Below, in pieces: positions 1-11,863 of a DNA stretch of 64,000 bases. A program made the translations under genes and the position numbers. Each line of letters begins with the position of its first letter. Within the stretch, counting starts at the first letter, position 1. This DNA is from Geosiphon pyriformis (lineage: Eukaryota; Glomeromycota; Glomeromycetes; Archaeosporales; Geosiphonaceae), in assembly GCA_016748015.1 (NCBI GenBank), contig JAAOMT010000664.1:490786-554785 (forward strand), read 5' to 3'. The notes under the pieces are model-generated. The model saw only the letters and a list, made by a program, of their open reading frames with translations. It ran no database searches and was not told where the DNA came from.

Positions 1-951
1 TAGTATAGTGACAATAATGAAGGTATTATGCCAGAACATGTGCATAATACTGATGCTGGGTTTGATCTGAGGTATCCAGGAAAAGATGCCATTAAATTGG
101 AACCACATTCACACACTTGCATTGATTTGAAAGTAGTATTAGAAATCTCAGCAACAACAATAGTTCAACTAGCATTTAGGAGTAGTTTAGCAAAAAGAGA
201 AATTAATATAAGAGGAGGAATAATTGACACAGGATATGTAGGAAATATCATTGCTATACTACAAAATGACTCTGAAAAGGCCTATATCATAGAGCCAAAT
301 GAAAAGATAACACAGGCAATATTCTTATCTCTGGTGGAAATAGTGCAGTTAGTATCAATGGAAAATAGGGAGGAATTAGGGATAACAGCAAGAAAAATAC
401 AGAGATTTGGATCAATGAGTAGAATAGATGTACCAGTCAATATGACAGAAGAAAAAATTGTTGACCAAGAAGAAATTATCTCAATGGGTCAAGCAATTTC
501 TATTTCACCATATGGCCAGTACATGGTAGGAATAAAGTGGGAAGTAAAAGAACAGAATCAGATTTTTGAAGCAGAACCAATCCTTTGTGAATCAGGAGAG
601 ATTGAACTTATTAATCTCCATATACCAGCCAAAAATTACAGCCATATCAAAATTTCCATCTATAATAACACAGGAAATGTCATAGTAATACTAGCCAGAA
701 CCACCATTGGATACTTAAGCACTGAAATAGAGAATCAACTACCAAGCACCATTCCAGACTTTTCACAGCTTTGTGAATATGTTAATATCACATCACAAAC
801 AATATATGGACAAAGCAAATATTATTTGCTCCAACCAGAGCAATTGGAACAAATGAACATAAGAAACTTAGATCCACTCCAATGTATACAGCTCAAGATA
901 TTGCTCAACAATTTCAATGACATCTTTGCTAGCAAAAACGAGTTTGGCTGA
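1..951 (+). pseudogene. Element A dUTPase domain and dUTPase-RT linker
   Basis: dUTPases hydrolyse dUTP to dUMP; in retroelements the domain is thought to limit uracil in cDNA. Open from about position 4 to the TGA at 949-951. Motif 1 is seen as DAGFDLRYPG (from about residue 10 counted from the ATG at 28), motif 2 as RSSLAK, motif 3 as GGIIDTGYVGNI with the Asp and Tyr expected in the pocket, motif 4 as KITQAIFL, and a damaged motif 5 (RFGSMS where relatives have GFGSMG). After it comes a linker of about 150 residues conserved in elements B, C and H. The ATG at 28 is only the first in the open stretch; the domain is part of a larger Pol protein that starts upstream. Confidence 0.9.
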
Positions 952-2251
952 ACTGACATCATCCAACATCAGATCAAGACTGGAAATGCAATGCCAATTA
1001 AACAAAGAGCATACAGAGTACCACTAGCTAGCCATGAGATCATTTGTCAAGAGATAAACTGAATGCTTAACAACAGGCTAATTCAACCATCAATGAGCCC
1101 ATGGTCATTACCAGTAGTACTCATCCAGAAGAAGAATAGAAAAATCTGATTTTGTGTGGACTACAGGAAACTTAATGGTGTAACTCGTGAAGACAGCTAT
1201 TTAACCCCAAGAATACAAAAATTGTTCGACACTTTCGGTGGAAACAAATGGTTCTTAACATTAGACTTAGACAGTGGTTACTGGCAAGTAGCCATAAATC
1301 CAGCCAACAAGGAGAAGACGGCATTCACCACTAGAGAAGGAAATTTTGAATTTGAAGTGATGCCCTTTGGCTTAACCAATGCCCCAGCCACTTTCCAATG
1401 GCTAATGGAAATCATTTATACTGGCTTATTGTGGAAATCAGTAGTTGTATACTTGGATGACACCAATGTATTCTCAAAAACATTCAATAATCATCTTCAT
1501 CATCTTTAATAAGTGTTCGAAAGGCTAAGAAGAGCAGAACTAAAGTTAAATGTAACAAAGTGCTTTTTCAGCAAGACAGAACTAAAATTCTTGGGACACA
1601 TAATCAGCAAAGATGGCATCAAAATGGATCCAAAGAAAATAGAGATAGTAAAGAACTTTCCAGTACCAACTAATGTGACTGAATTGAAATCATTCTTGGA
1701 ATTTGCAAGCTATTATCAATGCTTTATAAAGAACTTTTCAAAGATAGCTCAACTGCTCAATAATCTGCAAACCAAGAATACAAAATATGAATAGACAGAA
1801 AGTCAACAAGAAGCTTTTAATATTCTGAAAAGAAAGCTCATTCAAGCTCCAGTACTGATCTACCCAAATCACAACAAACTATTCATCATTACCACTAATG
1901 CATTAGGCCAAGCATTGGGAACAGTACTATCTCAGAAGGGATCAAATGGCAGAGAACATCCAGTAGCATATGCCAGCCAAGGTCTAACACCAGCTGAAAA
2001 AAACTATAGAACACCAGAACTAGAACATTTAGCAATTTATTGGGCAGTCATGAAGTGGAATGAATACTTGAGCCAAAAGTTTGATATATACATGGATCAT
2101 AAAGAGTTAACATCACTTCAAAAGCAAGAATTTGATGATGGCCACCAATCCAGATGAAAAATGGCACTTTCATAATATATTTATACTATACACTATAAGA
2201 AAGGAAAAGACAATGGAAATGCCGATAGTTTGTCGCAAATAAGACAAATCT
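952..2251 (+). pseudogene. Element A reverse transcriptase and RNase H
   Basis: Same frame as the dUTPase. RT blocks are clear: VDYRKLNGVT, LDLDSGYWQVA, MPFGLTNAPATFQ and the catalytic YLDD at 1450-1461, followed by the connection domain (FLGHIISKDG). RNase H-like sequence follows (GREHPVAYAS, then KKGKDNGNADSLS near 2200). Stops interrupt at 949, about 1060, about 1147, twice at 1507-1512, 1792, 2155 and about 2174. Most align with Arg (CGA), Gln (CAA) or Trp (TGG) in relatives, so single transitions made them. The first RNase H acidic residue is changed (TTNAL where TTDAS is usual). Conserved YRRF before RNase H reads YQCF, two CpG arginine codons lost. Confidence 0.92.
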
Positions 2252-4380
2252 AAGAACATTTCAACCCAAAAATATAACAAAACCAGAACAATACCAATGA
2301 AAAATATAACAAAAGATGAACATACAAAAATATCAACAACCTCAACATTATATAAACATTCAACAGTTCAAGGAGAATTTATCTCAAATGAAACAAAAGA
2401 GTATCAAACAACAATCAAAATATTTTATCACTTACCAAAATATACTTTATCAAAAAAATAGAAGAAATCTAGATCAACCAACCAGAGTAATTACAGAGCC
2501 AGAAAAAGAGACAATATTATTCAACATACATTCAAATCCAACAGCAGGATACTTTTACAAAGAAACAACCATAGAAAGAACCAGAAAAAAATATTATTGG
2601 CCATCAATGTATCCAGACATCATCCAATATGTTTAAAATTGTAATGCTTGTCAGTGAAGAGAAGGAACAAGACCCAGTAAACCATTAAGACCAATTAAAA
2701 TGAGACAACTATTCGACCATATTGGAATTGATTTAGTTGGACCATTAACAATCACTAGCAGAGAAAACAGATACATAGCAGTAGCCATGGACTATCTTAT
2801 TAAATGGCCAGAGGCAAAAGCAATTCAAAGAGTAGATGCAGAATCCGTTGCCAAATTTGTTCATCAAGATTTGATTTGTCGACATGGATGTCTAAAAGAA
2901 TTATTATCAGACCAAGAAACACATTTTGTGAACAGAACATTAACAAAATTGAGCCAAAGATTCGGAATTAAGAGACCATTATCATTACCATACCATCTAC
3001 AAACCAACAGATTAGTTAAAAGATTCAACAGAACATTGTGTGAAGCAATCACCAAGATCAGTCAAAAAAATCAAGACAAATGAGATTTGTTTATACCATC
3101 AGTATTATTTGCTTATCAGACAATGAAGCAAGACACTACACAAGCAACACCATTTGAATTAGTATATGGTAGAACAGCAATATAACCAGTTGAGATAGAA
3201 GTTACCACTTATCCAACAGAACCAATAACTGAAAACAATTTTCAAGAAACATTGCTAAGAAGAACATATAACTTGATAGAAACTTTAGAAAACAAACAAT
3301 GAAGAATAGCTAATAACATTCAAAAAGCACAAGAAAAACAAAAAAAAAGACATGATAACCAACTACCAAATAAACCAGTTAAATTCAAGATTGGAGACAA
3401 AGTACTACTACATTGTACCAAAGCGGAAAAACAATGGAGTGGAAAATTTGACCCCAAATGGAACAGACCATTTTACATAGAAGAAATTCTAAGAAATAGA
3501 GCTTACAAATTAAGATTGAATAACAAAATCTTGACCAAAGCAGCACATAGAGATCAACTGAAACCATACTACCATATAGTATTATCATCCATCAGTAATA
3601 TTCCACAACTGAGAGTACAGAGAATACTAGTTCAACCAGATGAAATTCCACGAGATCTGGAACCAATTATCATCATTGATAACAACACATCCAATTGATT
3701 GACAAAAAGAATATATAAAGACATGATTGACATAATGGAAAAACACAAAAAAATGAAAATTACCAACAACATCCATTTATTAGCACAACAAATCTTTCAA
3801 TTAATCTAACACCAGAAGATGGAAATTACAATCAATCAACAAACCATTCAATACAAAAGTACTATAAGGATACCACAACACAAAGTACAGAGAAAACTCG
3901 AAAATGTTGTTGACAAGATTATGATCAAGGTAAAATTGGCCATAAAAGAACAATGAATAGTCAGATTACATCAAGAACTTACCGAAGAAACTTGAACTTG
4001 GTGGACACAACAATTTCCAAAAAACTATTGTCATTTTCACTTGAGACAACATGTAAATATCCAGAATTTGTACACCGACAAAACAAAATGGTTATTTGAC
4101 ACAACAATACTGAAACAACTAGAACAATTTGTGAGAAAGAACAATCTAACCACACAAGCTCAAGCTATTTACTGGCTATATATAGGATTTCAGGACTGAC
4201 CAGAAATCTTACTCAACACAGCAATGTATACAGTTATGAGTAATCAATTGGGAAAAATGACCAACACCCAATTTGAAGAACTACAAACTCAAATAACACA
4301 AGTAATACTCGAAAAAAAAATTCAAGAAATAATTCAAGAGGAGAAATTAAAAAAGTTAGATTTTGACAGAGCTCAATATT
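2252..4380 (+). pseudogene. Element A integrase and C-terminal tail
   Basis: Read in a different frame from the RT, so a frameshift lies between about 2251 and 2316, where AAAATATAACAAAA occurs twice. The H2C2 region (about 2520-2660) keeps the CNACQ cysteines but has Tyr for the second His. The DDE core shows GIDLVGP (Asp 1), LLSDQETHF (Asp 2) and LVKRFNRTLC, where the third acidic residue (LVERFNR in intact relatives) is Lys, a G-to-A change. The C-terminal barrel follows (FKIGDKVLLHC, KWNRPFYIEEI, about 3380-3560). After about 3700 an unrecognised tail ends with LDFDRAQY and a stop right before the polypurine tract. Confidence 0.88.
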
Positions 4381-4395
4381 AAAAGGAGAGAATAA
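4381..4395 (+). other. Element A polypurine tract
   Basis: AAAAGGAGAGAATAA lies directly upstream of the LTR TG. This is the expected plus-strand primer site. The same position in H reads AAAAGGAGGAAATAA. Confidence 0.8.
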
Positions 4396-4446
4396 TGTTA
4401 CTCATAGAATATAGGAAGTATATTATTATTAGCAAGTAGATATTAG

Positions 4447-4656
4447 CCAATCAGAAGTAGACATAGTAAATGTGGAATTCCAGGATTCTTCTCAAAGGAA
4501 TTGCAGGATTCTAAGAATTTCAGGATTCTCCGACAAAGAATTACAGGATTCCAGAATTCCAGAATTCCACTCATCAGGAATCACAGGATTCCAGGAATTC
4601 CAGGATTCCTGTCACAAGAAATTAAAGAATTGAGGAATTTCAAATATGTATATATA
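4447..4656 (+). promoter_or_regulatory. LTR promoter: CCAAT box, GAATTCC-repeat cassette, TATA box (type 1)
   Basis: CCAAT at 4447-4451 in GCCAATCAGAAG; about 140 bp of imperfect direct repeats built on GGAATTCCAGGATTC (4473-4620); then TATATATA at 4649-4656. The spacing and conservation in LTRs A, J and L fit an RNA polymerase II promoter with the repeats as an upstream activating or silencing array. Function is inferred. Confidence 0.6.
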
Positions 4657-4760
4657 GCAGTAGTATTAGAAGCAAAAAAAGTAGGAGACACCAAAAATTC
4701 TTAGCTTAGTTACTACAATCCTCAAATAAATAATTATTCACTATATCAAATTCATTCTTC

Positions 4761-4834
4761 ACTATCAACACTTCATGTTGATAGTAACTAATACTTAACT
4801 ATACTGGAACAATAGCTCTTGATCATGGCTATTG
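4761..4834 (+). other. Two conserved leader hairpins in the LTR
   Basis: Hairpin 1: ACTATCAACA (4761-4770), loop CTTCA, TGTTGATAGT (4776-4785), a perfect 10-bp stem. Hairpin 2: CAATAGC (4810-4816) pairs with GCTATTG (4828-4834) and exposes the palindrome TGATCA in its loop. Both lie about 110-180 bp downstream of the TATA box, so inside the RNA leader. They recur in most LTRs of the window (for C at 19889-19913 and 19840-19864). Confidence 0.65.
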
Positions 4835-5310
4835 ACAGAATACTAACTTGCAAATCACCTTGGCTTATTTCTTATTTTCTTTTTTATCTTTTCTTTATTT
4901 TCTTTGTTGTCTACTAACTTGATTAAAGGATTTACTCTTGGAGGACTTATGGAGGAACAAAACTTACTTAACCAATACTTACTCTTGAAGGAATAAACTT
5001 GCTTAAACAATACTTACTCTTGGAGGACTTATGAAAGAACTGATGTCAGGAAACAGTACTGGTATACACTTACAGAGGATATCATACCAGAAGAATCATC
5101 AACCATCAAGCTGAGCAAGCAATCAACAAAACTATGGTTTCAAGAAACTACTGATAAACTGTTACCATTGAATCTCTGTTCATTATACAAAGAACTCAAT
5201 TGAAAAACCTTCAAATAAAATACCTTCAGATTATCATTGTCACTAATTACTTCAAGCACCAAGTTACAGGTTTGTTATTCATGCGACATCCCAAAGAATC
5301 ACTTGTAACA

Positions 5311-6034
5311 TCATACAAGAAATCACAGGATTTCAAAATTCTAGGATTCCTCTCAAAAGAAATTGCAGGATTCCAGGAATTCCAGGATTCCTGGTGTGAA
5401 GAATCGAGGAATTGAGGAATCTCAATTATGTATATATAACAGTAGCATTAGAAGTAAAAAAGGCAGACCTCTTAGTTTAGATTTGATTTAAGCAACATTC
5501 TACATCACAAATATTAATAAATAACTATTCACTATCTCAATCCACCTTCCATTATCAACACTTCATGTTGATAGTAATTCATACTTAACCACATGGGAAC
5601 AATAGCTCTTGATCATAGCTATTAATAAAATACTAACTTGAAAAATTGCCTTGGCTTATTTCTTGATTTTTTTTGTTTCTTTTATTTTCTTTGTTATTTT
5701 TTTTTTTGATTACTGAATTGATTAAAGATTAAGTACTAAATTACTGATGTCAAAAATTGCCTGGTAAAAGACCCCTACGAGTGGGTAGAGCACATAAAAA
5801 AATTATGAATTATTTACCAGAGGATTGCCAGCCACCAAGCCAAGAAAAAAATTGATAGAATTGCGATTCTGGGAGGCTACTAAAACAACTATTGAATCTC
5901 TGTCTATTATATAAAGAACTTAACCAAAACCTTCAAATACAAACAACTTTTAGCAATCAACATCATTATATTAATTGAGCACCAAGTTACAGGTTTTTTA
6001 TTTGCTTTGAGACCCCAAATAATTATTTGTAATA
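5311..6034 (+). repeat. LTR M, right part; split by element A
   Basis: Starts in the middle of the GAATTCC cassette (ACAAGAAATCACAGG matches the cassette of LTR L) and runs through TATA (about 5430), both hairpins (about 5546 onward) and U5 to GTAATA, a mutated GTAACA. TCAT follows it at 6035-6038. The missing left part should lie upstream of the window, beyond element A. Whether M is a solo LTR or a full element cannot be seen. Confidence 0.8.
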
Positions 6035-7870
6035 TCATGTTTGTGTAATTAAATTGTTCTTTTCCACAAATTGTTCAAGTTGTTGTAATATTTTTGAATT
6101 GAATAATTGTTTTGTCTTATTCATATATAAGTTCTGAATATTTAGATGTTGTTCCAAGTGGTAATAACTAAAGTTTCTTGAAAATTGTTGTATTCACCAA
6201 TTTCATGTTTTTATCATCAATTCTTAATAGGGTATATCTTCTGTTTGTATTTTTATTGCCACTTTTACTTTTGTTATTATCTTGTCAACAATATTTTCTG
6301 GTTTTCTCTGTTCTTTGTGTTAAGATCTTTTCTTTGTATTTTTGTATTGAATAGTTTGTTGGTTAATTGTAATTTCTATATTCTGTTGTTAAATCAGTTG
6401 GAATAATTGTTGTGCCAGTGCATATATATTGTTAGTAATTTCCATTTTTCTGATATTTTTTGTCACATGCTGATTCTTTATATAACATTTTTGAAGTCTC
6501 AATTTAATGTGTTTGGTTTAATGATTATGATTGGTTCCAGATCTTGTGGAATTTTATTTGGTTGAACTAGTATTTATTGTATTTTTAATCATGAAATATT
6601 ATTGGTAAATGATGATGCTATATGATGATATAGTTTCAATTGATTACTATGTGCTGCTTTGGCTAAGATTTTGTTGTTCTATCTTAATTTATAAGCTTCA
6701 TTTCTTAGAATTTTTTTTATGTAAATGGTCCATCCTATTTGGGGTCAAATTTTCTACTCCATTGTTTTTCTGCTTTGATACGATATAAAAATACTTTGTT
6801 TCTAATTTTGAATTTAACTGGTTTATTTGGTAGTTGATTATCATGTCTTTTTTTTTGTTTTTCTTGTGCTTTTTGAATGTTATTAGCTATTCTTCATTGT
6901 TTGTTTTCTAAAGTTTCTATCAAGTTATATGTTCTTCTTAGCAATGTTTCTTGAAAATTGTTTTCAGTTATTGATTCTGTTGGATATGTATTGACTTTTA
7001 TTTCAACTGGTAATATTGCTGTTCTACTATATACTAATTCAAATGGTGTTGTTTATATGGTGTCTTGCTTTATTGTTTGATAAGCAAATAATATTGATGG
7101 TATAAACAAATCTTATTCCTTCTGGTTTTTTTGGCTGATTTTGGCAATTGTTTTACACAATGTTTTGTTAAATTTTTTAACTAACTTATTTGTTTATAGA
7201 TAGTATAATAATAATAATAGTTTTTTGATTTCAAATCTTTGACTTAATTCTGCTAGTGTTCTGTTTACAAAGTAAGTTTTTTGATTTGATAGTAGTTTTT
7301 TTGAATATTCATGTTAACAAATTAAATCTTAATAAATAAATTCAGCAATAGATTTTGTATCTGCTTTTTGAATGGCTTTTGCTTCTGGCCATTTAGTAAG
7401 ATAATTTATGGCTACTGCAATGTATTTGTTGCTTCTACTGGTTATGGTTAATGATTTGACTAAGTTAATTCTGATGCAATCAAATGGTTTTTCTATTTTG
7501 ATTGGTCTTAATAGTTTACTGGGTCTTGCTTCTCCTCTTTTCTAACAAACATCATAATTTTGAACATATTAGATGATGTCTGGATACATCAATGGCCAAT
7601 AATATCTTTTTCTGGTTCTTTCTATGGTTGCTTTTTTATAAAAATGTCCTGCTGTTGGATCTGAATGCATATTAAACAAAATTGTCTCTTTTTTCAACTT
7701 TGTAATTATTCTGGTTGGTTAATCTGGATTTTTTTTGTTTTTCTGGTAAAGTATACTTTGATGGTTGATAAAATATTTTGATTGTTGTTTTATGTTGTTT
7801 TGCTCTTTTTGAAATAATTTCTTTTTGAACTGTTGAGTATTTATATAATACTGGAGTTTTTAATATTTTT
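6035..7870 (-). pseudogene. Element B integrase and C-terminal tail
   Basis: Heavily decayed, but every block lines up with the integrase of A and C: H2C2 region about 7540-7700 (second half reads QNYDVC, first Cys of CxxC changed to Tyr), DDE core about 7130-7500, barrel domain about 6660-6860, then the family-specific tail. Many stops and several frame changes. It ends at 6035 in the tail region where element A reads LEQFVRKNN. Confidence 0.85.
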
Positions 7871-7899
7871 GTGTGTTCATATTTTGTTATATTTTTGTT

Positions 7900-9421
7900 T
7901 TCAACTGTTTAGATTTTGTTATATTTTTGGATTGAAATGTTCAGATTTGTTTCATTTGTAATAAATCATTGGCATTTCTTTTTTTTTTTTTTTTTTTAAT
8001 GTACTGTAAAAGTATATAATGAAAGTACTATTTTCTATCTTGCATGTTTATCATCTTCAAATTTTTGCTTCTGAATTGAAATCAATCTTTTGTGATTAGT
8101 GTATACCTCAAATTTCTGGTTTAGGTATTTTTTTCATTTTATAATGGCCCAATAAATTGCTAAGTGTTCTAATGCTAGTGTTTCATAGTTCTTTTTGGTT
8201 GGCATTAAGCTTTAGCTGGTATATGCTACTGGATGTTCTTTTCCATCCAGTTTTTTTGTGATAATATTGCTCCTAATGCTTGACCTGATGCATTAGTGGT
8301 GATAATAAATGGTTTGCTATGATCTGAATAAATCAATACTAGAACTTGAATAGGCTTTCTTCTTAGTATATCAAAAGCTTCTTGTTGTATTTCAGTCCAT
8401 TTATATTTAACATTTTTGGTTTGTAAATGATGGAGTAGTTGAGCCAGTTTGGAAAAGTTCTTAATAAAGTGACAATAGTACCCTGCAAATTCTAAGAATG
8501 CTCTTAGCTCAGTCAAGTTAGTGGATACTGAAAAAGACTTTATTACTTCAATTTTATCTGAATCTGTTTTATGTCTTCCTTGCTTATAACATGTTCCAAA
8601 AACTTGAGTTCTGTCTTGTTAAAGAAATACTTGGTTGTGTTTAGTTTTAACCCTGTTCTTTTCAGTCTTTCAAACACTTGCTAGAAATGATAAAAATGGT
8701 CATTAAATGTTTTTGAGAACACATTGGTGTTATCTAAATACATAACTACTGATTTCCATAGTAGTCTGGTATAAACAATTTCTATTAGCTGTTAAAATGT
8801 GGCTGGTGCATTGGTTAAGCCAAATGGCATTATTTTAAATTCAAAATTTTCTTCTTTTATAGTGATTGCTGTCTTCTCTTTATTTTCTGAATTTATGGCT
8901 ACTTGCCAGTAACTATTATCTAGATCTAATGTCAAAAACCATTTTTTTTCTCTGAAAGCATCAAATAATTCTTAAATTCATAAAGTTGAATAACTGTCTT
9001 TACAAGTTACATTATTGAGTTTTTTGTAATTTACACAAAAGCAGATTTTTCCATTTTTCTTATGAATTAATACCATTGATAATGACCATGGGCTTATTAA
9101 TGGCTAAATTAGCCTATTGTTAAGCATCTAATTAATTTCTTAATAGATGATTTCATGGCTGGCTAGTGGTATTTGATATGCTCTTTGTTTGATTGGGATT
9201 GTATCTTCAGTCTTGATCTGGTGCTGGATTATGTTAGTTTTGCCAAACTTATTTTCACTTGCAAAAATGTCAATAAAGTTGTTGAGTAATATCTTAAATT
9301 GCATATGTTAAAGTAAGTCTAAGTTTCTCATGTTCATTTGTTCTAATTGTTTTGGTTGGAGCAAATAATATTTGTTTCATCCATAGATGGTTTGTGATGT
9401 TATGTCAACATATTCACACAG
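7900..9421 (-). pseudogene. Element B reverse transcriptase and RNase H
   Basis: RT to RNase H reading leftward. The RT active site reads YLDN (near 8730) in place of YLDD, a G-to-A change that removes the second catalytic Asp. The 8226-8516 segment is open and spans the RT connection to RNase H (FAGYYCHFIKNF, then TTNASGQALGA, where TTDAS is expected). A run of about 20 T at 7979-7998 interrupts the end of RNase H. Confidence 0.88.
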
Positions 9422-10735
9422 TTATGGAAAATCTGAGATGGAGTTTAGTGGTTGGTTTTCAATTTTGGTGGTCAAATATCTAATAGTAATTCTTTCTGAT
9501 ATCTCAATAACATCTTCTATATTGTTGTAAATAAAAATTTTGATGTGATTGTGGTTCTTGGCTGGTATGTGTAAATTGACTACTCCAATTTTTCCTAATT
9601 CACAAATGGTTAGTTCTGTTTCAAAAATTTGTGCCTGATTTTTCACTTTTTTTTCTACTGTTAACATATGTTTGTTATATGGTGGAATAGAAATTGCTTG
9701 ATAGATGAAGATAATTTTTTCCTTGTTAACAATTTTTTCCTCTGCTATATTGACTGGTACATTTATTCTATTTGTGAATCTGAATTCTTGTATCTCTCTT
9801 GCTGTTATTCTTAATTCTTTTTTGTTTCTTACTGACACTAATTGAGCTATTTTAACTAGAAACAGGAATATTGCCTGTGTTATTTTTTCATTTGGTTCTA
9901 TTATATAAACTTTTTTTAAATTATTTTGTAGCATAACAATGATATTTTCTATATATCCTGTGTCAATTATTTCTTCTCTAATGTTAATCTCTTTTTTTGC
10001 TAAACTACTCTTGGATGCTAACTGAATCATTGTTGTTGCTAAAATTTCCAGTGCTACTTTTAGATCAATATATGTGTGTAAATATGGTTCTAATTTGATG
10101 GCATTTTTTCCTGAATATCTCAGATCAAATTCGGCATCAGTATCATGTGCACATTTTGGCATAATACCTTCATTATTATTACTGAACCATCTCAGTTTCT
10201 GCTCTTTGGTGAGATCAGAGAGTGTGATGTATTGTTTGGGATTTAAATCAAAGTTTGAATTGTTGTTCTTTTTACTGCCATTGTAAACAGAGCTGGAACC
10301 ATTGTTATTGTTATTGTTGTTGGAGTTTGAATCAGAATTGAACTGTAATTTCAATTTCAATACACAGCTGCTAATTGGTTTGTGTTTTTTTAGGATCATG
10401 TAGATCATGTGTGATGGTAAATTGTAAACAATATCACAATCATCACAATATTTAAAGTCACTGGGAATTAGACAATGTCTGCACAGTCTCATATTTAGTT
10501 GTTTTAACTGCTGTTCTTGCTTTTTTCGAGTAGATGCTAAGTTCTGGTAATATTTATGGAACTCTTTTAAACCAGCTTCTATGTTCAAAAAAGTGTTAGG
10601 ATTGGAGATAAAGATAATATCAACTAGTTTTGGAGAATTGTTTTTTATCTCCAGGATCTTATTGAATGAAGCATCTTTTATTTTAACATTGGCCATTTGC
10701 CAGATTTCATCTTCATCATGTGAATAACCATCCAA
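9422..10735 (-). pseudogene. Element B acidic linker and dUTPase (open 437-codon stretch)
   Basis: The longest open stretch in B. From its N-terminus: about 90 residues with CRHC...CDDC (a zinc-ribbon-like pair), an Asn/Ser-rich tract with seven Asn in a row (fwd 10270-10345), then dUTPase: DAEFDLRYSG (motif 1, Gly changed to Glu), KSSLAK (2), EEIIDTGYIENI (3), KITQAIFL (4) and a damaged motif 5 (EFRFTN). The linker to RT follows. Fragment of a Pol polyprotein; loss of glycines in motifs 1, 3 and 5 makes activity unlikely. Confidence 0.88.
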
Positions 10736-11863
10736 GTGAAAGATTGTTCAGTGTCATACAGCAGTAATAGATGTGCCATGACTGACCCAGTCACTTATGA
10801 GGATCATGTACTGGCATGAAGTATCACATATTCCTTTTTGACCAGGAATGTTATTCCACATTCCTTTGTCAAGTAACTATTCTCCATAAGTGAAACATGG
10901 TTCATTGTCTTATTTGTTTTGTTGTTTTGGATAACCATACCATTTTTTGTGGCATGGCTTGCAATAATAATGAATTTGCATCCAGTAATCTTCATGGGGT
11001 GCTATTCAAGCTCCCATGGAAGAAAGTTTCTTGTCATAATCTTGGCATTTGAATGGAATATATAGTGGTTTCTTAATAAGTTCATGTAAGTATGATTATT
11101 CCCAGCCACTGGTTATTTCTTCTGTGGCTATGGGTTTTTTGTGTTTATTTTCTTCATTTTCTTTCCTTTTGTCATCCCAAAAGAGTACTAGTGGCAGCTC
11201 ATTGTAATCAGTGTTAATCCACAAGACTTGGTAGGCTTCCTAAATAAGTTTATTTACTTCTTCTTCTTCAAATTCTATTAATGGTATTGGTGTGTTAGTA
11301 GTCTTAAAATGTCCACAAATGGCTGGCATGCATGTGTGTTGGCCATTCTGACTAAGCTGTAGCTTTTGGGTATTTCAGTCAAGCATGACATTGGTTTTGA
11401 ACAGCCAGTTATTACCAACAAGAGCTTAGTACTAAGTAATTTCTATTACCAATATCTTGATTGGTGTTATGATGCCATTGATTTTAAATGAAAAGTCATC
11501 TATTTTACTAATTGGAGTCTTCATTGTTCTATCTGCAGTAATAATTTAGACATTGGTAGTGTGATCAACTCAGTGACCTAATTGGTCCATGAGTTGTTTA
11601 ATAATAATGCTGTCTACTGAATCACTGTCTAGTATTAGCTTAATAAGATGGCCATTAACTTTGGCATCCATGTACATTGCTGTGATGGGCTTTGCATTAA
11701 GAGCAGCTTCACTAAATAAGAGTGTACTGATTGATTTTACTTTAAATAGAAAAATTACCATGAGAAACTTATTTTCGATAACAGTTGCTGGTGAAATATT
11801 ATTGGTAAGTGGTTTCTGGTTGGTTTCCAAGTAGTTAAATAAGGTGTTTTTGGGATTAATCAA
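10736..11863 (-). pseudogene. Element B retropepsin and Cys-rich domain
   Basis: Protease (11863 to about 11390): LILDSDSVDS stands where the active-site LILDSGSAGS is expected, so the catalytic Gly is Asp; the flap and C-terminal part (PIKILVIE, LVGNNWL) are recognisable. Downstream (about 11060-10736) the Cys-rich domain reads KKLSSMGA, YYCKPCHKKW, then a frame-shifted stretch with TKECG, matching the domain seen clearly in element E. Stops and frameshifts throughout. Confidence 0.8.

Larger units (their letters stand above)
1..5310 (+). mobile_element. Element A: Ty3-like dUTPase LTR retrotransposon, 3' part
   Basis: The window opens inside the Pol region. In order one sees a dUTPase domain, reverse transcriptase, RNase H, integrase, a C-terminal tail, a polypurine tract and a 915-bp 3' LTR. 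Gag and protease must lie upstream of the window. Domain order RT-RNaseH-integrase is Ty3/gypsy-like. The LTR ends in GTAACA and is followed by TCAT; the DNA to its right is the middle of another LTR (M), so A inserted into M. Several in-frame stops show the copy is dead. Confidence 0.93.
4396..5310 (+). repeat. 3' LTR of element A (915 bp)
   Basis: Begins TGTTAC after the polypurine tract and ends GTAACA, a 6-bp terminal inverted repeat shared with the other LTRs in this family. The U3 part carries the GAATTCC/AGGATTC repeat cassette. R/U5 holds two hairpins, a T-rich tract and a terminal block (AATCTCTGTTCATTATACAA, then ACCTTCA) found in all relatives. A local duplication near 4920-5040 repeats the phrase TACTCTTGGAGGACTTATG. 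Confidence 0.92.

Noticed and set aside
4473-4620. CRISPR-like look of the GAATTCC repeats in LTRs
   Set aside because: Repeats are imperfect, lack uniform spacers, lie between CCAAT and TATA of an LTR, and the genome is eukaryotic.
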